DNA of 64,000 nt from Anarhynchus alexandrinus (taxonomy: Eukaryota; Chordata; Aves; Charadriiformes; Charadriidae): positions 8,457 through 72,456 of the forward strand of contig VUYV01000217.1 in the NCBI GenBank assembly GCA_008711295.1. The letters run 5' to 3'. The position numbers and the translations under genes are program-made. The first letter of the stretch is position 1, and each line of letters starts with the position of its first letter. The notes beneath the pieces are model-generated. The model searched no databases and was not told the origin of the DNA. It worked only from the letters and a program-made list of their open reading frames with translations. Shown piece by piece: positions 1-13,800 of the stretch.

Positions 1-1150
1 GGGGGGGGTGTCAGTCACCCCAAATCTCGCAATCTTTACCGGCAGGATTTCCTGGACGGGTCCCCCCTCGGCGCCTGCCCTGGGGCGGGAGCCATGTCGG
101 GGCCAGGCGGTGGATGAAGCTGCCTTTTCCAACAGAAAGCGGCTCTTGCTCAAACTCCTCAATTTTCCACCGCCCGGCCTGCGCCGGGACGCCTCCCGCC
201 CTGCGGGGACCGGAGGGGAGGGGAGGGGAGGGCGGCCTGGCCCGGCCCGGCCCGGCCCTGACGCAGGGTGGCCTCACCGCCGCGGGGGACACCCAGGTTT
301 AGCAAGCGGCAGCCGGGGGAGGGTGAGGCCTCGCCGGCAGGAGAACTACCTGTGCCAGGGGGTGAGGGCCGGCAGCGCCGCCGCCGTTGACAAGGCTGCC
401 CGGGCTTTCTAACAGCCGGCAGCGGGGGCTTCCCCCGCCTCCCGCCACTGCCGGGCCGGGCCGGCAGCCGCGCAGCAGGTAGGCAGCGGCGGGGCTTCCC
501 CTTGGGCGCTGGCTCGTCCTAAGGGAACCCGCCTGCCCTCGGCGCTGAGGGAGGCGGCGGGGCTTCCCCCGCAGCGACGCGGACGTTTCGCGGCGGGGGC
601 TGCCGGTGAGGGTGGGGGCGACCTCCGTGGCAATGCCGGCCGGAGGCTGTGGGGGGGTGGTGAGGGGTCGCGGCCGCCCCCGACAGCCGAGGGTGGCGGA
701 TGGCGGCAGCGGGTAGGGGGCGGCGGGGAACGGTCAGGTGTAGCGGGGACCGCTTTCCTCCGTCGGTCGTGTGACAGAGCGGACGGCGGGGGAGTCCGTA
801 GAGGTGCGCCGGTGGCTGTACTTTGCCGCCATGTCCCTTTTTTTTTTGGGTCTGGGAGGTGGCTCAGAGCGAGGCGGTGTCTCCTGGGGAATACTGAGGG
901 CTGGGGACAGCTGAGGAGCGAGGAGGGGAGGACGGGACGACAGCTCCTGTGAAAGGGCAGCATTTTCCTCTGCGGCGCGGCTGGGTTTCTGAGAGAAAGG
1001 GTGATCCCGCCATTTCTTGGACGGTAAATGGTGTCCCCTGTGTCTGGCGGTCTCCGGGGGGCACAGGGACACCGGCAGGGTACGGGGGCTCTCCTCAGCC
1101 CCGCCGGGCCCGCCACCGCTCAGCAGCCACAGCCCCCTTTCCCGGTCAGT
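1..1150. promoter_or_regulatory. CpG island, probable promoter region of gene A
   Basis: This stretch is strongly GC-rich with dense CpG dinucleotides (for example around 380-480, 540-620 and 650-730) and changes sharply to AT-rich sequence after about 1170. It has no convincing coding exon; the long open frames here are what high GC content produces by chance. Its position upstream of the first coding exon at 4812 suggests a promoter and first non-coding exon of the IL1RL2-like gene. Possible splice donors are CAG/GTAGGC near 479 and a GTAAAT near 1024, but none can be chosen from sequence alone. It could instead serve a gene to the left of the window. Confidence 0.6.
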
Positions 1151-4100
1151 GTTTCCAGGAATACGCAAGAATTTAAAGGAAGAATATTGAAAGATGGTTT
1201 CCTGCCATACCTGCTGAGGGATGTCGGGGATTCACAGAAACGTGGCTGTCGCGATAGTCGCAGTGCAGCTGTGACTGTGTCCCTGTGGGGGGGGCTGACT
1301 CTTCAGCGCCAGTTAGGTATGCCTCAACAACAAAAGCAATTTACATGTTTGTTGTAATCACTTTTCTTAGGTCTGCAGTGAGACACTTGATTAAGTTCTC
1401 TTGAAGAGGCATGGCATACCTGGCAGTTAATAGGAGCGGTTGAGGTAACGTTTATATATATGCTTCTCTGATTTAAAATGTTCATAGGCTTATGTAAAAG
1501 AAATGGTGTGATATTCTGACTTTTTGTTAGTTCTCTCAATTCTGAGAGCAGGACTGTTGCATGTTTTAATCTGTCCATGTTTTTGAATAAGACATTCAAA
1601 GAAAAAGTGCCACGAGTGTCTAAAAATTACTAAAAGACGTGAATCTTTGAAGTTCTGATGAGACTGTTTTTTTTTTAAATTGAGTAGATCAACTTTGAGA
1701 GGACTAAAGAGCGGAGGAAAAGGTGGCTGTACCAATTTAATCACAGATTTTGATGAGAATTATGGTTTACTATGTGCTATCATGGATGCTGTGACTAATT
1801 CAGGTGTGTGTAATCAGTGAAGACCTCTTTCAGACACTTGTCTTCTTTTTTTTTTTATTTTATTTTCATTTGATGCAAATATTTCCTTTCAGGGTGAAAC
1901 TTCATGGATGTGGCCTCAGATACATGGAATTTTTTCCCCTCTGGAAAATTCAGGCAAAAGTAACTCCAGCTGAATTCTGTTCTGAGTGTTAAAGCTCCAC
2001 AAGTCAATTGCAGCCTCAAGATGTGGACAAAATGCCTGGGAAAAGGGAGAAATTTAACTGTTTATCATGGCGGAATGTGGTAGGAAAAGCATTTGCACTT
2101 CACTCTGCAGTCATACGTTCGTTGTTTTCATCATGAATTATGTCAATGCATGAACAGAGCAGAGCCTGATTTTTCTGTTGGATATACCTTCCACAGAAAT
2201 GGAAGTTTTCTCATTGTGAAAGTCAGAGACAAGGAGTGTCCTCAGAGCAGTTAATGTGTATGGTTTTACACAGGGCTATATATATTTGCTGGTCTTCCCT
2301 GTTGGCAAAAGGGGAAGTTACAAGTTTAACTAGATAGAAAGAACATTGAATTTATAGAGAAGCAGGATTCTGGAAGACTTTCCTTCAGAAAATGGCAAAA
2401 TACTACTGCTGCATCTACTGAATCTACTGCTGGGGCAAAAACTGCTTGAAAGAGCATGTGTGAGACAGAACACTAGAGTAAGGTTAACGCTGTAATGAAA
2501 TAGAGCTTATGAAAAAACAGCGATTCAGAGAAGTCATAAAGAAAACACCTGGACATAAGTGGAGTCTATTCAGTCCCGTTTTCTCTTTAAAATATTTCCA
2601 TTATAATGTTTCATCTTCTGTAAAATTGAAAATTAGAGATTTTTAGAGTTACTGTCCATCACAATTAGTGAAGAAGGTTGGAGCTTTTGTACAAATGCAC
2701 ATAAACCCCTTCCAATGATCTTAAAGTTTTGTGTATTTCTTTTTATGCTTTGCCTGCTTGTGGGGACTCGTTCCTTCTTACAGCTAGGCAAGAGAAGACC
2801 TGCCTGGTAATTTTGAGCGGAAATTTGCAATGAGGGAGGAGGGAAGAGAAGGGGAAGAAGGAAGAAAGCAGGTACTGCAAGAAGCAGTATGGATTACTCA
2901 ATAGGTGGCACGCTTCTGAGTCAGTTTGATGAAGAAAAACACAGCAGCCGGAAGTGTCATTTTTGACTGTTATAGAAGTTGGTGATCAGCTAAAGATTCT
3001 TCACAGGAGGCTGAGGTTCTCCTTCTTATCCTTCAGTTTGAATATTTGCATTTGACCTTTCACAGTGCTGTACAAACTGTAGTAGGCTGAATAGAAAAAA
3101 AGCAGTAAGGCAGGCCAAGTTAAGGAACAACTTGTCAGAGGCATGCAACTAATAGATCCTTGTCCAAACACACTGGGGATAAGAAGCCTACCAAAGAGTC
3201 CTGAGAGGCCATAGATCATTCAGGTACTAAAAAAAAACTATGGGATGAGCTATGGGAAGATGCGAACATAGCAGGGGAAAAAAAGAAAAAGATTTGCATT
3301 TGTGTTCGTCTTCGAAGAGCATGGATTTCAGTGCTAGTACCTTTTCTTATGGCTAACCTTCCATGGAAGGATCTGTCTCAAATTGAAAAGTCAGTAAAAG
3401 GCAGTTATAGAACAAAATTGTCTGTTACAAAGCACCATGACTGGCTGATACTCACTCTTGTGTTCTCATGTTGTAAATATCTCATTTAAAGCAGCTTTCA
3501 GACCAAAAGATTGGAAAATGGTAAATGTTTTTTTATCTTCCCCAAGTGATCAAAAGAGAGCCAGGAAAGTAGAAACCAGTGAGTCTGGTATGTGTAGCAG
3601 ACAGCTGGGTAGAAACTGCTTTAAAGAATGGAACCAGTGGAAATGAAGATCAATTATGCAGGGAAGGACTCAACAGTGACTTTTGTAAAGGGAATTCATG
3701 GCTCACAAAGAGCCATGTTTAGAATTGTACACAGGTATGTGAATATATTGGATACAGGAGACATGGTTGATACAATCTGCCTTAATTTCCAAAATACATT
3801 CAGCAGCGTCTGTCCGTGAAGCCAGACTGCCATAATATATTTATTCTCACATGTATAAATAAGTAGGTAAAAGATAAATGCTCAGTTTTTCAAGTGGAGG
3901 AAGATCACTAGTGCACTCTCAAACAACTCTCTTCTGCTCAGCGGATATTTTTAATGGTCTGAACAGAGGGAAAATGTTGCACTGGCAGAATTTGCCAACA
4001 ACAAAGCTATTCAGGCTAGAACACAGAGGTGTTAATTGCAAAGAGTGGCCGAAGGATGTCATGATAGTGAATGACTAGGTAATAATATCAGAAGAAATTT

Positions 4101-4811
4101 GTTGTAGATAAATGTTAAGAAAATTTTAAATCAAAACATATGGGCAAAATCCAAACATCACATGATCAGCAGTTGACTGGGTTCACCTGATTTTTAACAC
4201 TTAGTGATGAGAACTTGGTATTTTACTACATAGGCCCATGGAAATACCAGGTCGGTACTCAGTAGTACACGAAAACCAAATAGATTGTTAGAAATTCTTA
4301 CAAATTTTTTAGGAACAAAAAATCAGAAAAAATATTTTTTTAGTGTAGTCCATAGTGCACCTATGTTTTAAAGACTGTATGCAAGTTCTGTTCTCCCCTC
4401 TCCAGCTCAGACAGGCCGTAGTGTAACTGGAGGAGGTACAGAAGAGGGTGGCAAAGATGGTCAGAAGTATGAAATCAGATTCCATCCAAGGGACAGTTAG
4501 AGAGACACAAGCTATAGCTTGGGAAAGCAAGAACTGGTGAGAAGTGTGCTAGAGATGTAAAAAAACATCTTGAGTGCTTGACAAGCTGAAGAGGAGATGT
4601 TCACTCTTTTTTTTTGTATAACAATTAGCAGCTGACAGGTAAAACAAGCAGGTAACAGGCTCAAAACAAGCCAAAGATGATTCCGACGTTTCCTGTGTCC
4701 TGTATTAACTGTGTAATTCCTGTCTTAACTGTGTAGTGCAAATGTTGACTTTCAGTTGTGGAAGTTTATATTGGAAACTGCTAATTGATGGTTTTCTTTC
4801 CTTTTCTTCAG
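1151..4811. other. Upstream region or 5' leader intron of gene A
   Basis: There is no supported coding exon here. Degenerate CR1-like stretches occur at about 3640-4080 and 4360-4560. A good acceptor-like pyrimidine tract ending TTTCAG at 1883-1892 could open a 5' UTR exon, but I see no strong donor after it. If the CpG island is the true promoter, this is the first intron of gene A. Confidence 0.4.
3640..4560 (+). mobile_element. Very old CR1-like LINE remains
   Basis: Scattered matches to plus-strand LINE text are seen, such as GCAAGTTCTGTTCTCCCCTC followed by GGAGGAGGTACAGAAGAGGG, as in the CR1 reverse transcriptase end. The copy is too worn for a family call, and similar text continues at 6480-7210. 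Confidence 0.35.
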
Positions 4812-4881
4812 GGAAACATGACAGCAAAAACATTGTTTTCGTGTAATATCACAACAGCATTTCTGTATTTAATTATTGTAG
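4812..4881 (+). CDS. IL1RL2: Gene A coding exon 1: leader peptide (ATG at 4818)
   Basis: The acceptor TTCTTCAG ends at 4811 and the donor GGTAAGTT follows 4881. The first ATG in the exon, at 4818, opens a 21-residue leader with a hydrophobic stretch (AFLYLIIV). Six non-coding bases precede the ATG, so at least one 5' UTR exon lies upstream. The exon ends in phase 1 and joins in frame to the exon at 8141. Confidence 0.75.
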
Positions 4882-7800
4882 GTAAGTTTATTGGTGGCTA
4901 TGGAAGGTCTTGTTGTGAAACTTATTTTTTCACACAATACTAATTTTCTGTTAAAATGGCTGTAAAAGTCAAATTTATGTGCATGCCAGTGAGTTTTTTC
5001 TAAACAGTCCTAAAAGCAGGAACCCATAAAACACATATGTGTCAGCTAGAGCAGGTTGCCCAGGACCATGTCCAGTTGGGTTTTGAATATCTCCACGTAT
5101 GGAGACTCCGCAACCTCTCTGGGCAACCTCTTCCAGTGTTTGATCACCCTCACAGTAAAAAAAGTGTTTTCCTGTGCTTGGATGGAATGTTATGTGTTTC
5201 AGTGTGTGCTTGTTGCCTCTTGTCCTGTTGATGGGCAATACTGGCAAAAGTTTGGCCCCCTGTTCTTTATTCCCTTCCATCAGGTATTTATACACATTGA
5301 TAAGATCTACCCACACGCTCCCCAAGCCTTCTCTTCTCCAGGCTAAACAGTACCTCCCCTTTCAGCCTCTCCTCATGTGAGAGATGCTCTGCTCACTTAA
5401 CTTCACTCTGCTCTTTGTGGCCCTGTGCTGAACTTTCTTCAGTAAATCCATGTCTCTTGTACTGGGGAGCCTAGAACTGGCTGCAGTACTCTAGATGTGG
5501 CCTCACCAGTGCTGAGTAGAGGGGAAGGATCACCTTCCTCCACCTGCTTGAGGGCCTAATGCAGCCCAGGACATCGTTAGCCACCTTTGCTGTGAGGAAG
5601 CATTGGTGGCTCATGGTCAGTTTGTTGTCCACCAGGACACCAGTGCTCTTCTCTGCAGAGCTGCTTTCCAGCTGAATGGTCTCCAGCATGTGCTGGTGCC
5701 TGGGGTCATTCCTCACCAGATGTAGGACTTCATATTTCCCTTTGTTGAACTTCGTGAGGTTCCTGTCAGTGCACTTCTCCAGCCTGTCGAGGTCCATCTG
5801 GATGACAGCACGACCCTCTGGTGTATAAACTGATGAAATGAGTCATAGTTTTAACTTTACAGAATGCGTCATTAGGGTTTTTTTTTTCATATTGGAAAAT
5901 ATAGCCATTTGACAATAATGTAACATCTAGATTTTTATAAAATTACTAGGCTACTCAGTTGCAACTGCTTGTTTCTGCCCTTCAGCTGTTAACCAACAAT
6001 ACATTTCATGTTTAAAATATTTCAGATAGTTCAAATGAGTTGCTGTCATAATCTTATCATTCCACCTGGAATCTTGCAGCAGTGCCAGACTGTTAAAAGA
6101 AAAACTTCATGAATTTCCATTCCTTGAGTTTCTAGCAAGCCATTTAGTTGGAAATGGTTTGGTTTTGGTTTGGTTTGGTTTTTTTTTTTCCCATGGACAG
6201 ACATGCTGCAAGGTTCACCAGTCTATTGAATGGTCTAATTTTGGCTAACTAAGTAATTATACAGAAAGGTGATTATTTGGCTGCCCTTCCCCCAATAGCA
6301 GAGAGTTCTACTGTCTGTTTGGTTATGTGTATACCTTATAACTCTTTTCTGCTTCATGGAAATAATGGAGGGCATTGCAGGAGGGGGATTTCAGAGAACC
6401 TGAGGCAAGAAGTGTGTAAAAAAATATAAATGACACCATTTCAGAGTATTAGCATTTAGTGGCAGAAAAGGGTTATCAGTTCCTGTGGCCACAGCATTTC
6501 GTAACCATCAAAGTTTTTATGGGGCATTCAATACAGATATCTGAGCAATTCAGTGTTTTGATAAGTAATTTGGAAAAGATATATAGCAAAGCGGTGAAAA
6601 CTGTGGATGATATGAAATTATCCCTGGTGGTTAAAACTAATGCTGACTATGAAGAGGATATCTGGATATTGCATGGCTTAGTGGTAAAATGTCAATAAGT
6701 AAAATCGAATGGATGTGTAGGGGCATGGAAGGCTCATACACATATAACAGTAACAAGCATACTGTATGTATGTGGTGTGAACATTAAGTTAGTTAATAAC
6801 CACTTCGGAAAAATGCTACTTTGACATCTCTCAATGCTCTCTGGAAGTATATGGCTCTGTCATCAGTGGTGGTCAGAAATGCAGAATTTTTGGTAAGGGA
6901 GTAGAGCAGAAAACAGAAAGCTTCATTATGCTACTCTATAACACCATGGTAAATGTGAACGAATTGAACCCTGCAGTTCTGGTCATTCCATCTCAGAAAG
7001 ACTATATCGGAAAAGGCAGAGAGATGAGTGACAGTGTTGTCTGATACGGGGTCTCTTCAATATGAGAAGTCATTAAATGAATGAGTACTTAGAGGTAAAG
7101 AGATGACTGAGGCAAGATGTGATGGAGGTCTATAAAAGTGTAAATACTGAAGACTAGGCAGAGGAGGGAAAGTTTACTTTGTCATTTCTCATAATAAGAA
7201 AGTACTGATACCCAGAGAAATAAAAAAAAACAGTGAATGATTTTTCATGCAGAACATAAGAGGAAAGAAAGGGGACGAAAGCAAAGTATTACTCTACTTG
7301 TATCTTACTCTCTTTTCTTACACATTTGCCACTAGTTGTTATCAGAGACAGGGTTTTGGGCTAGACAGACACTTAAAATGACTCTGTGTGGCTGTTCTTA
7401 TATTCTAACAAAACAAGGGATTTTAGATAAATATAATACTGACTCAGGAATGACCATGGTATCCACAGTTGGTGCCTTTTTTGTTATACTGACAAAAAAA
7501 CTCCACTTCTCATGGTGTTGCTTTTTTCCTGTGTGAATCCCCTTGGGTCAGGGGGAAAGAAAATGAGCTCATTGGTAAGTGCTTATAATAATTCCTCTTT
7601 AAATGCTCATAAAATGAAGGGTAAGTTGAAATTTCCATAGCAAATTTAATATTTGTGCAACATCAACTTTAACTTCAGTGTTCTCTTAGGACATTTGGGT
7701 ACTGAAAGCATAGGCTGTCTTGAAGACTTACTTTGACTACAGTTAAGCAAAGTTAAGAAATAAAAACATTAAATGTGAAATTTGTGTGCATGTGTGTGTT

Positions 7801-10800
7801 TGTGTGCATGTGCGTGAAACACATTCAGGAAATAAAAATACTTTAGTAATTTGCATCTGAACTAAAACATACAAATGACGCCGCAAATGAAGAGATTCTA
7901 CTGAGCCCAAAATTTGCATTCAAAAAACAGCGTTTCATTTCAGTGGCATAACTATATCTGTATATCACTGAGTAGTACTCTCAACTGTAAAGATTGGGGA
8001 TTATAATTGTATTTTTAGTAGATGACTTGAGAATGGAGGTGAAAACTCCAATGAACTTTGTAAATGTAATCAAGAAATCTGTTCAGTATATCCTTTCACA
8101 GTGTTTGAGGTTTTCTTTAATGTCTATCTCTTTCCTTTAGAGAAATGTGAAGCCTATGATGTGATGTTGAGGCAAAGTCTTGTGCCTGATGGGCAGCCTC
8201 TTGCTATTAAATGTTCACTGGAGAGCTTGGAAAGTGGAGACTACAACTTAACATGGTATAAAGTTGGTAACCAGACAGCTGTGCCTAGAGACAAACTTTC
8301 TAGAATTCATCAGCAGAAGAACTTAATTTGGTTTCTCCCTGCAATGTTAGAAGATTCTGGAGATTATGAATGTGTCATAAGGTGAAAGTTAAAAAAAAAT
8401 TACATTGTTACAGAAATTACTTGCAAAGGAAATAACTTTTAGAAATCAAATAGAATTTTGAGGATAAGAGAAATACTGATGAAGAAGGGAGAGTGCGTTC
8501 ACAAAAACTAACTTTACGTTAGGGCAAGTAAGTCTAGTTTTGGTGGTTTTCTCATAGTAAACCTATTAGAGAAACTAAACTTCTCATCCTCTCTTTCTTC
8601 TCCAAAAAGGATACTATCTATCTTTGAGTTGGAAAATATGCCAAATAGGTTAATTTAATTATGTTATATTAATTGCAGGAATTTGACAAACTGCAGGAAA
8701 ATGTGTACAAAAGTAACAGTTTTTGAGAGGATTGATGGTTTATGCTTAAATGAAAAATTTGCTGTAGAGGAGGTGATATTCACATTATCATCTGCAAAGG
8801 TTGTGTGTCCACACTTGGATTATTTCAGGAATGAGAAGAATATTCAGCCTGTTCATTGGTATAAGGTGAGAATGCTGTGTTTTGTACTGTCTTATAACTG
8901 TCAGTTGTTTTAAAATATAAATCACTGACATTTGTGAATTTTGAGAGAAAAACTAAAGATTTATTGTATAATGGGAGAAAAATGCTTTTTAAACAAATTG
9001 GTAGAGGATCAAGACTTTTTATCTTTTAAAGGTGTATACAGGTGTTTTGATTAATAGGGTAGAAATTCAGCTTAGATGTAGGAGACGTTGACCCACGTAT
9101 CCACCAGGTGGCATCTGTCTTCCTGCTAGCAAAACACACTGTCGTGAATGTCTTTTGCGCGGAAACAGGTTTAGTATGTAATTTGTGAGAGATGGCGTAT
9201 CCATTATGTGCTCAATATTGTTCCATTAAATAAATGCAGTTTCTTATTGTTCACGCTTATTTAAAGGCTCTTTCTGTTACCAGAACGTAGTGCCTTCTGC
9301 AGCATTCCTCCCTTATGCCCATGCAGTCCATATGGTACCAAGAGTATTTGAATACTGGAAAAAATTAAGTCTAATTATTAAGCAATTCTTCATTAATGAA
9401 TACTTTTAAAAATCATGACACTTGCATTTCACGTCCTTATTTCTCTAAAATTGAAAGTTGTTTTCTATAGGAAGTGAACTGGAGTGTCTTTGAATTAAAA
9501 ACTCACAGCCAAAATGAAGTATGTTTTGCTTTTTGTTCCATCCCCCTTGCTCTTCCTCAGCCTCTGCAAGGCATTCATCCTTATGCTGCGGTCCACTGAA
9601 AGTTCAGGTTGCATTAAAGAGAGAAAAAGCCTGCAAAGTGATAGTGGTATGAATTAACAGAGTTCTCTGCACACGTTTAGGACTGCCAGCTGCTGGAAGG
9701 GGAAAGGTTTGCCATCTCAAACAGTGATCTTATAATTTCTAATGTGAATGTACATGATCAAGGAAATTATACATGTGAAACAACATATACCTACAATGGA
9801 AAACAATATAACATTTCACGAGACGTCAGTCTGACTGTAGAAGGTAAGTAGATAATTTCACTGTGTTTGTGTTCATAACAAGGACTCCAGATTTTTATCC
9901 ACTTTCTAAAGACTAAAGCTAAAAGACCCAATTTGTGGATAGGCATGCTTAGAGCTACTAGTTTTCACTTAAATATGAGGGAAAGAAATTCTGAATGAGA
10001 GCTTATGTATTTTTGTCTGTTCTTGCCACTGTGTTGAAGGTTGGTTCCCCAGTTCAAAGTTGCAGTACGTCAAAGCTTTGCTACCCAGACCAGCTGCCAA
10101 GGTCCCTAAACAGGTGCCCTGTAATGCTTGGTAGGCACAGTACTTTTCTGCTGTAGCTGCACCCTCTATCCTGCCCATCTTACTTCTCTCTGCTTTACAT
10201 TATCCTCTTGCTGCAAGAACAACGAACTAAACCAGCCCAAATTGTAGCAGTATCTTAACTCTGTGTATCCTGTCTGTTTCCTTCACACCTTTGTTTCTTC
10301 TGTTTTTGGTTTTAAGCTCCTCAGCACAAGAACTGCTGATCTCTGATATCATGTGTCTAGCTCAGTAGACCCTGATTTATATCAGGGGGCCACCAGCACA
10401 ACAACAAAATATAAAAGAAGGCCTAGCTGTAAAACGCGAACTCCTTTGCTAGCACAGCATTAAGAGATTGATATTGGATCACTGAAAAGGCTGTGCTGTA
10501 TCAAGGTATGAAATGCCAATACTGTTTTTACAATCCAGCTGATGAAAGACATTTGCAGGTTTACTAATAGATTGCGTCACTATTTAATGGTCTCTTTTTG
10601 TGCTTGCCTGTTTTGTCTGTGTATATATATATGCATACATATGTATGTGTATGTGTGTGTATGTATATATATGCTTTATGGTTTCTTTTTGTTAATTTGT
10701 GCTTATGGAGAAACTTTCTTGAACTTTGAGTATCGGATCAGAAATGTTCTAAAATGTTCTACAGCTGCCTGAGACAGCTGGAAATGGTATGTGTGTTCAG

Positions 10801-13800
10801 TCCGTCCAAGTTCATCCCCTCCAAGTTGGGATTCATTTAGCCATACTGAGACATTTTTAACGTAGATATCTAGATCTCCACCTGTTGATTACTCTCCCTT
10901 TGTAGCCTGTAGAGAGAAATAAGCTTTCCAGTGTGTCATATGCCTAGTCCTAATGTAAACATCTAAAAGGGGCCACTGGTGGTGTACTTCCTTACAGATA
11001 GGGCTGTGGGAAGAATTGTAAAGCCTTTAACTAGAGTACAGAAATTGAATTTCCCCTTTATAACAGTAAAAGTCTGAAATAGATTAATTACACTCTAAAA
11101 CTATTTGGCTCCAGTTTGTATCTGTGGGGTGCTGGGTGACAGGCTGTCCAGATTGTAGAGGGGTAATACTGTAGATATTTACCCCTACCCTTCTCAGCAC
11201 CTCTGTGCACAATATTACAGGGTTTTTATGTCATGGAGCAGCCAGTCCACCATGAGTGTGTGGAGCTCTGAAGTAACGATTACACGAGATACGATATTTT
11301 CAGTATTGAATGATGTCTGCTACAAAATTGCTGACAACCCTGTGCATAGGAAAGGGGGTTTTAGGTTGTACTTGGGTTACAGCGCATAGAACAGACTGCA
11401 GCTCTCCCAGGTTTTCTGAAAAGCGCTTTCTTTCTTTTGTTTAGTGAGCCCACCGAAAAAGCCCCCAGAAATATCTTATCCAAGAAATAACTCCATTGAA
11501 GTGGAACTTGGTAAGTAGTTTTCTCTATAAGGAAATGTGATTTTGTATCCCAGTGAAAATTTATACTTGAGGAGTGCCATATTCTGTTTTCTTGGGTTTG
11601 GGGTTTTTTTTTTTTTTGTCAAAAACTAATTCAGCGAACAGCTCGGTTTCTCTATGTTGACCTCCTGAAGGAAGAGTGTTTGGGGGTGAGAGGGAAGGAG
11701 GCAAGGCGTGTTGTTTACCAAGCCCTAGGGAAATTTTTCAGATGTGAAGAAAATTGTAGGGAGCCCAAGTGATTCTCTGTCACATCTGTTGCTTCCCATC
11801 ACTCTGGAAGATATTCTAAGAACAGATCCATCTTTGAATCTGCAGGGAAAGTGATGCCCAGAGAGAGGCATCTTCTTCCTGGATTTAGCCTCTTCCACCC
11901 TACCGGTCTCTTTCTGAACCCGCAGATCACTGAGTGTAGAGACCCTCTGTTAAGAGTAACTTTTCTGTAAGGGTGTGGGACCATCCTTAGCTGGTCTGTG
12001 TGGGAGTCTGTGAACAGAATTGTATAGTCTTTAATTAAAGTACGGAAATTAACTTTTCACTTTGTAACACAATTTTATAGGCTCACAGGTTACAGTGGAT
12101 TGCAATACAACAGGTGCTGATGGGTATGAGGTGTTTTGGACAGGCAACGGTGTGTATATTGACGTATTTTATATGAGCAGAATTTTTGCAAGTCCTTATG
12201 AGTAAGTATATTTTTAGATTAGAAAATACCGTGTTAGCAACCAAAGTGGAGTTTTTTCCCTTTGACATTAAAATATTTAGCAACATTTTTTACTTGCTTA
12301 AATAGCTTTCTTTTAAAAAATTCTGATGCTTGCTTCCTTCAATTCTTCTACTTTGAAGTAGAAACTTGAAGCATAGTAGGCACGTGGGCTTCACTTTGTG
12401 GTCACTGTAAAAATCTGTATTAATTTCCAACCTTGGGAAAAGGTGTTTTGTAGACTTACAGTCTCATAATTGTAATGCAGTTTCTGTTGAGCAGGCTGTG
12501 GCCTGGCAGAGACCTCTTTCAGTTGGATCAAGCATGTCCAGGCACATGATCTTCAGATTATCTTTCCTCTGTGTTCTCCTTTCCCTTCACACCTGCCTCT
12601 CTGAAAGGTTGCAAGAGGTCAAACCTGTGCTTTACAGGAGAAATTGAGGCTTCCAGATTTCAGAGCCTTGAGTTAGAGAAGTGTAACTGAGATCAGCTGA
12701 AGAGCTAATGGAAGACTTTGTTGAGGACATTTGTACTGAAGCTTAGTGGGGTGAGAGGAGAAAAGGAAGAGAGATGTCCAGTGATGAGTTGGGGTTTGGG
12801 AGAAAAACAGACTTGGGCTGAGTGAAGCATGAGAAGGGCAACTGGGAGATAAGGTGAGTGTGAAAAGCAGGTTAATTGGAGTTAGGAGAGAAGAAATTCG
12901 ACCTTACTTGAAAAGGCATCTAAAATCGGAGCAGAAGGCAATCTGAAAGTTTCTTAGATATGACAGGTTGGGAACTAAAAATTGCAGGTTTTTTGTCAGC
13001 CCTGGTCTTGTGGTGGTGCTATGAAGAAAAAATGTGATCATTTTTGTAAATTCTCAAGCACTATCTATGAGTGAGAAACTGATGAAGAAATGAGAATATC
13101 TTCAAAGTAAGAATATAGTTGTGAGAAATAATTCCTTATCATAAAACAAAGGGGGAAATAAAATGCTGAATTCTTTGAGCGCTCACCAAGAGAAAACCCT
13201 GTACAAAAGTAATATATTGTACAGTTATAAAGAATTGTATTGCCATAAACAATTGGGCTGAAATGCAGAGGCACATTGTCACTTATTTTTTGTACTTCCT
13301 AGCACTTAATAGTTTGTCTTTGCAACCATTAGTCATTGCATTAGTGATGTTGATTCATTCATTCCTTGTTACAGTGTTCCAATCACTGTATCTTTTTGCT
13401 TAGAAAGTAATTCGTGTGGTCCTATATATGCCCTTTATGATATGTTTCAAGCTCTTATTTTGCATTTTAAATGGTAACTAGAATATGTTTTCAGGAAAGA
13501 GTAGTGTTTGGCTAAGTAGACTAGTTAGTTACTTTTGCATCTGAGATGTACTGTTAACAAGGTAGTGGTATCACTCATTTTGCTGGTGGTTAAAAGGTTG
13601 TTTAGTTCATACATCAGTCACACAACATGGCACACATGACTAACTGAATGTGCAGCTAATGACCATTTTTGTGCCCTTGTATAATGTATGGGGGATAATC
13701 TGTGTCTCTTAATGGTGCAGCCTGACACTTTAGCTGTTACAATTCTGTTCTGATCCATGGAATGAAGCAGTTGTTTAGACTCCACTCCCTGCAGCAGGAA

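Noticed and set aside
8..1357. Several long open frames in the first 1.4 kb (up to 235 codons)
   Set aside because: They arise from GC-rich sequence with few stop codons, overlap on both strands, and have low-complexity proline, arginine and glycine content with no known domain.
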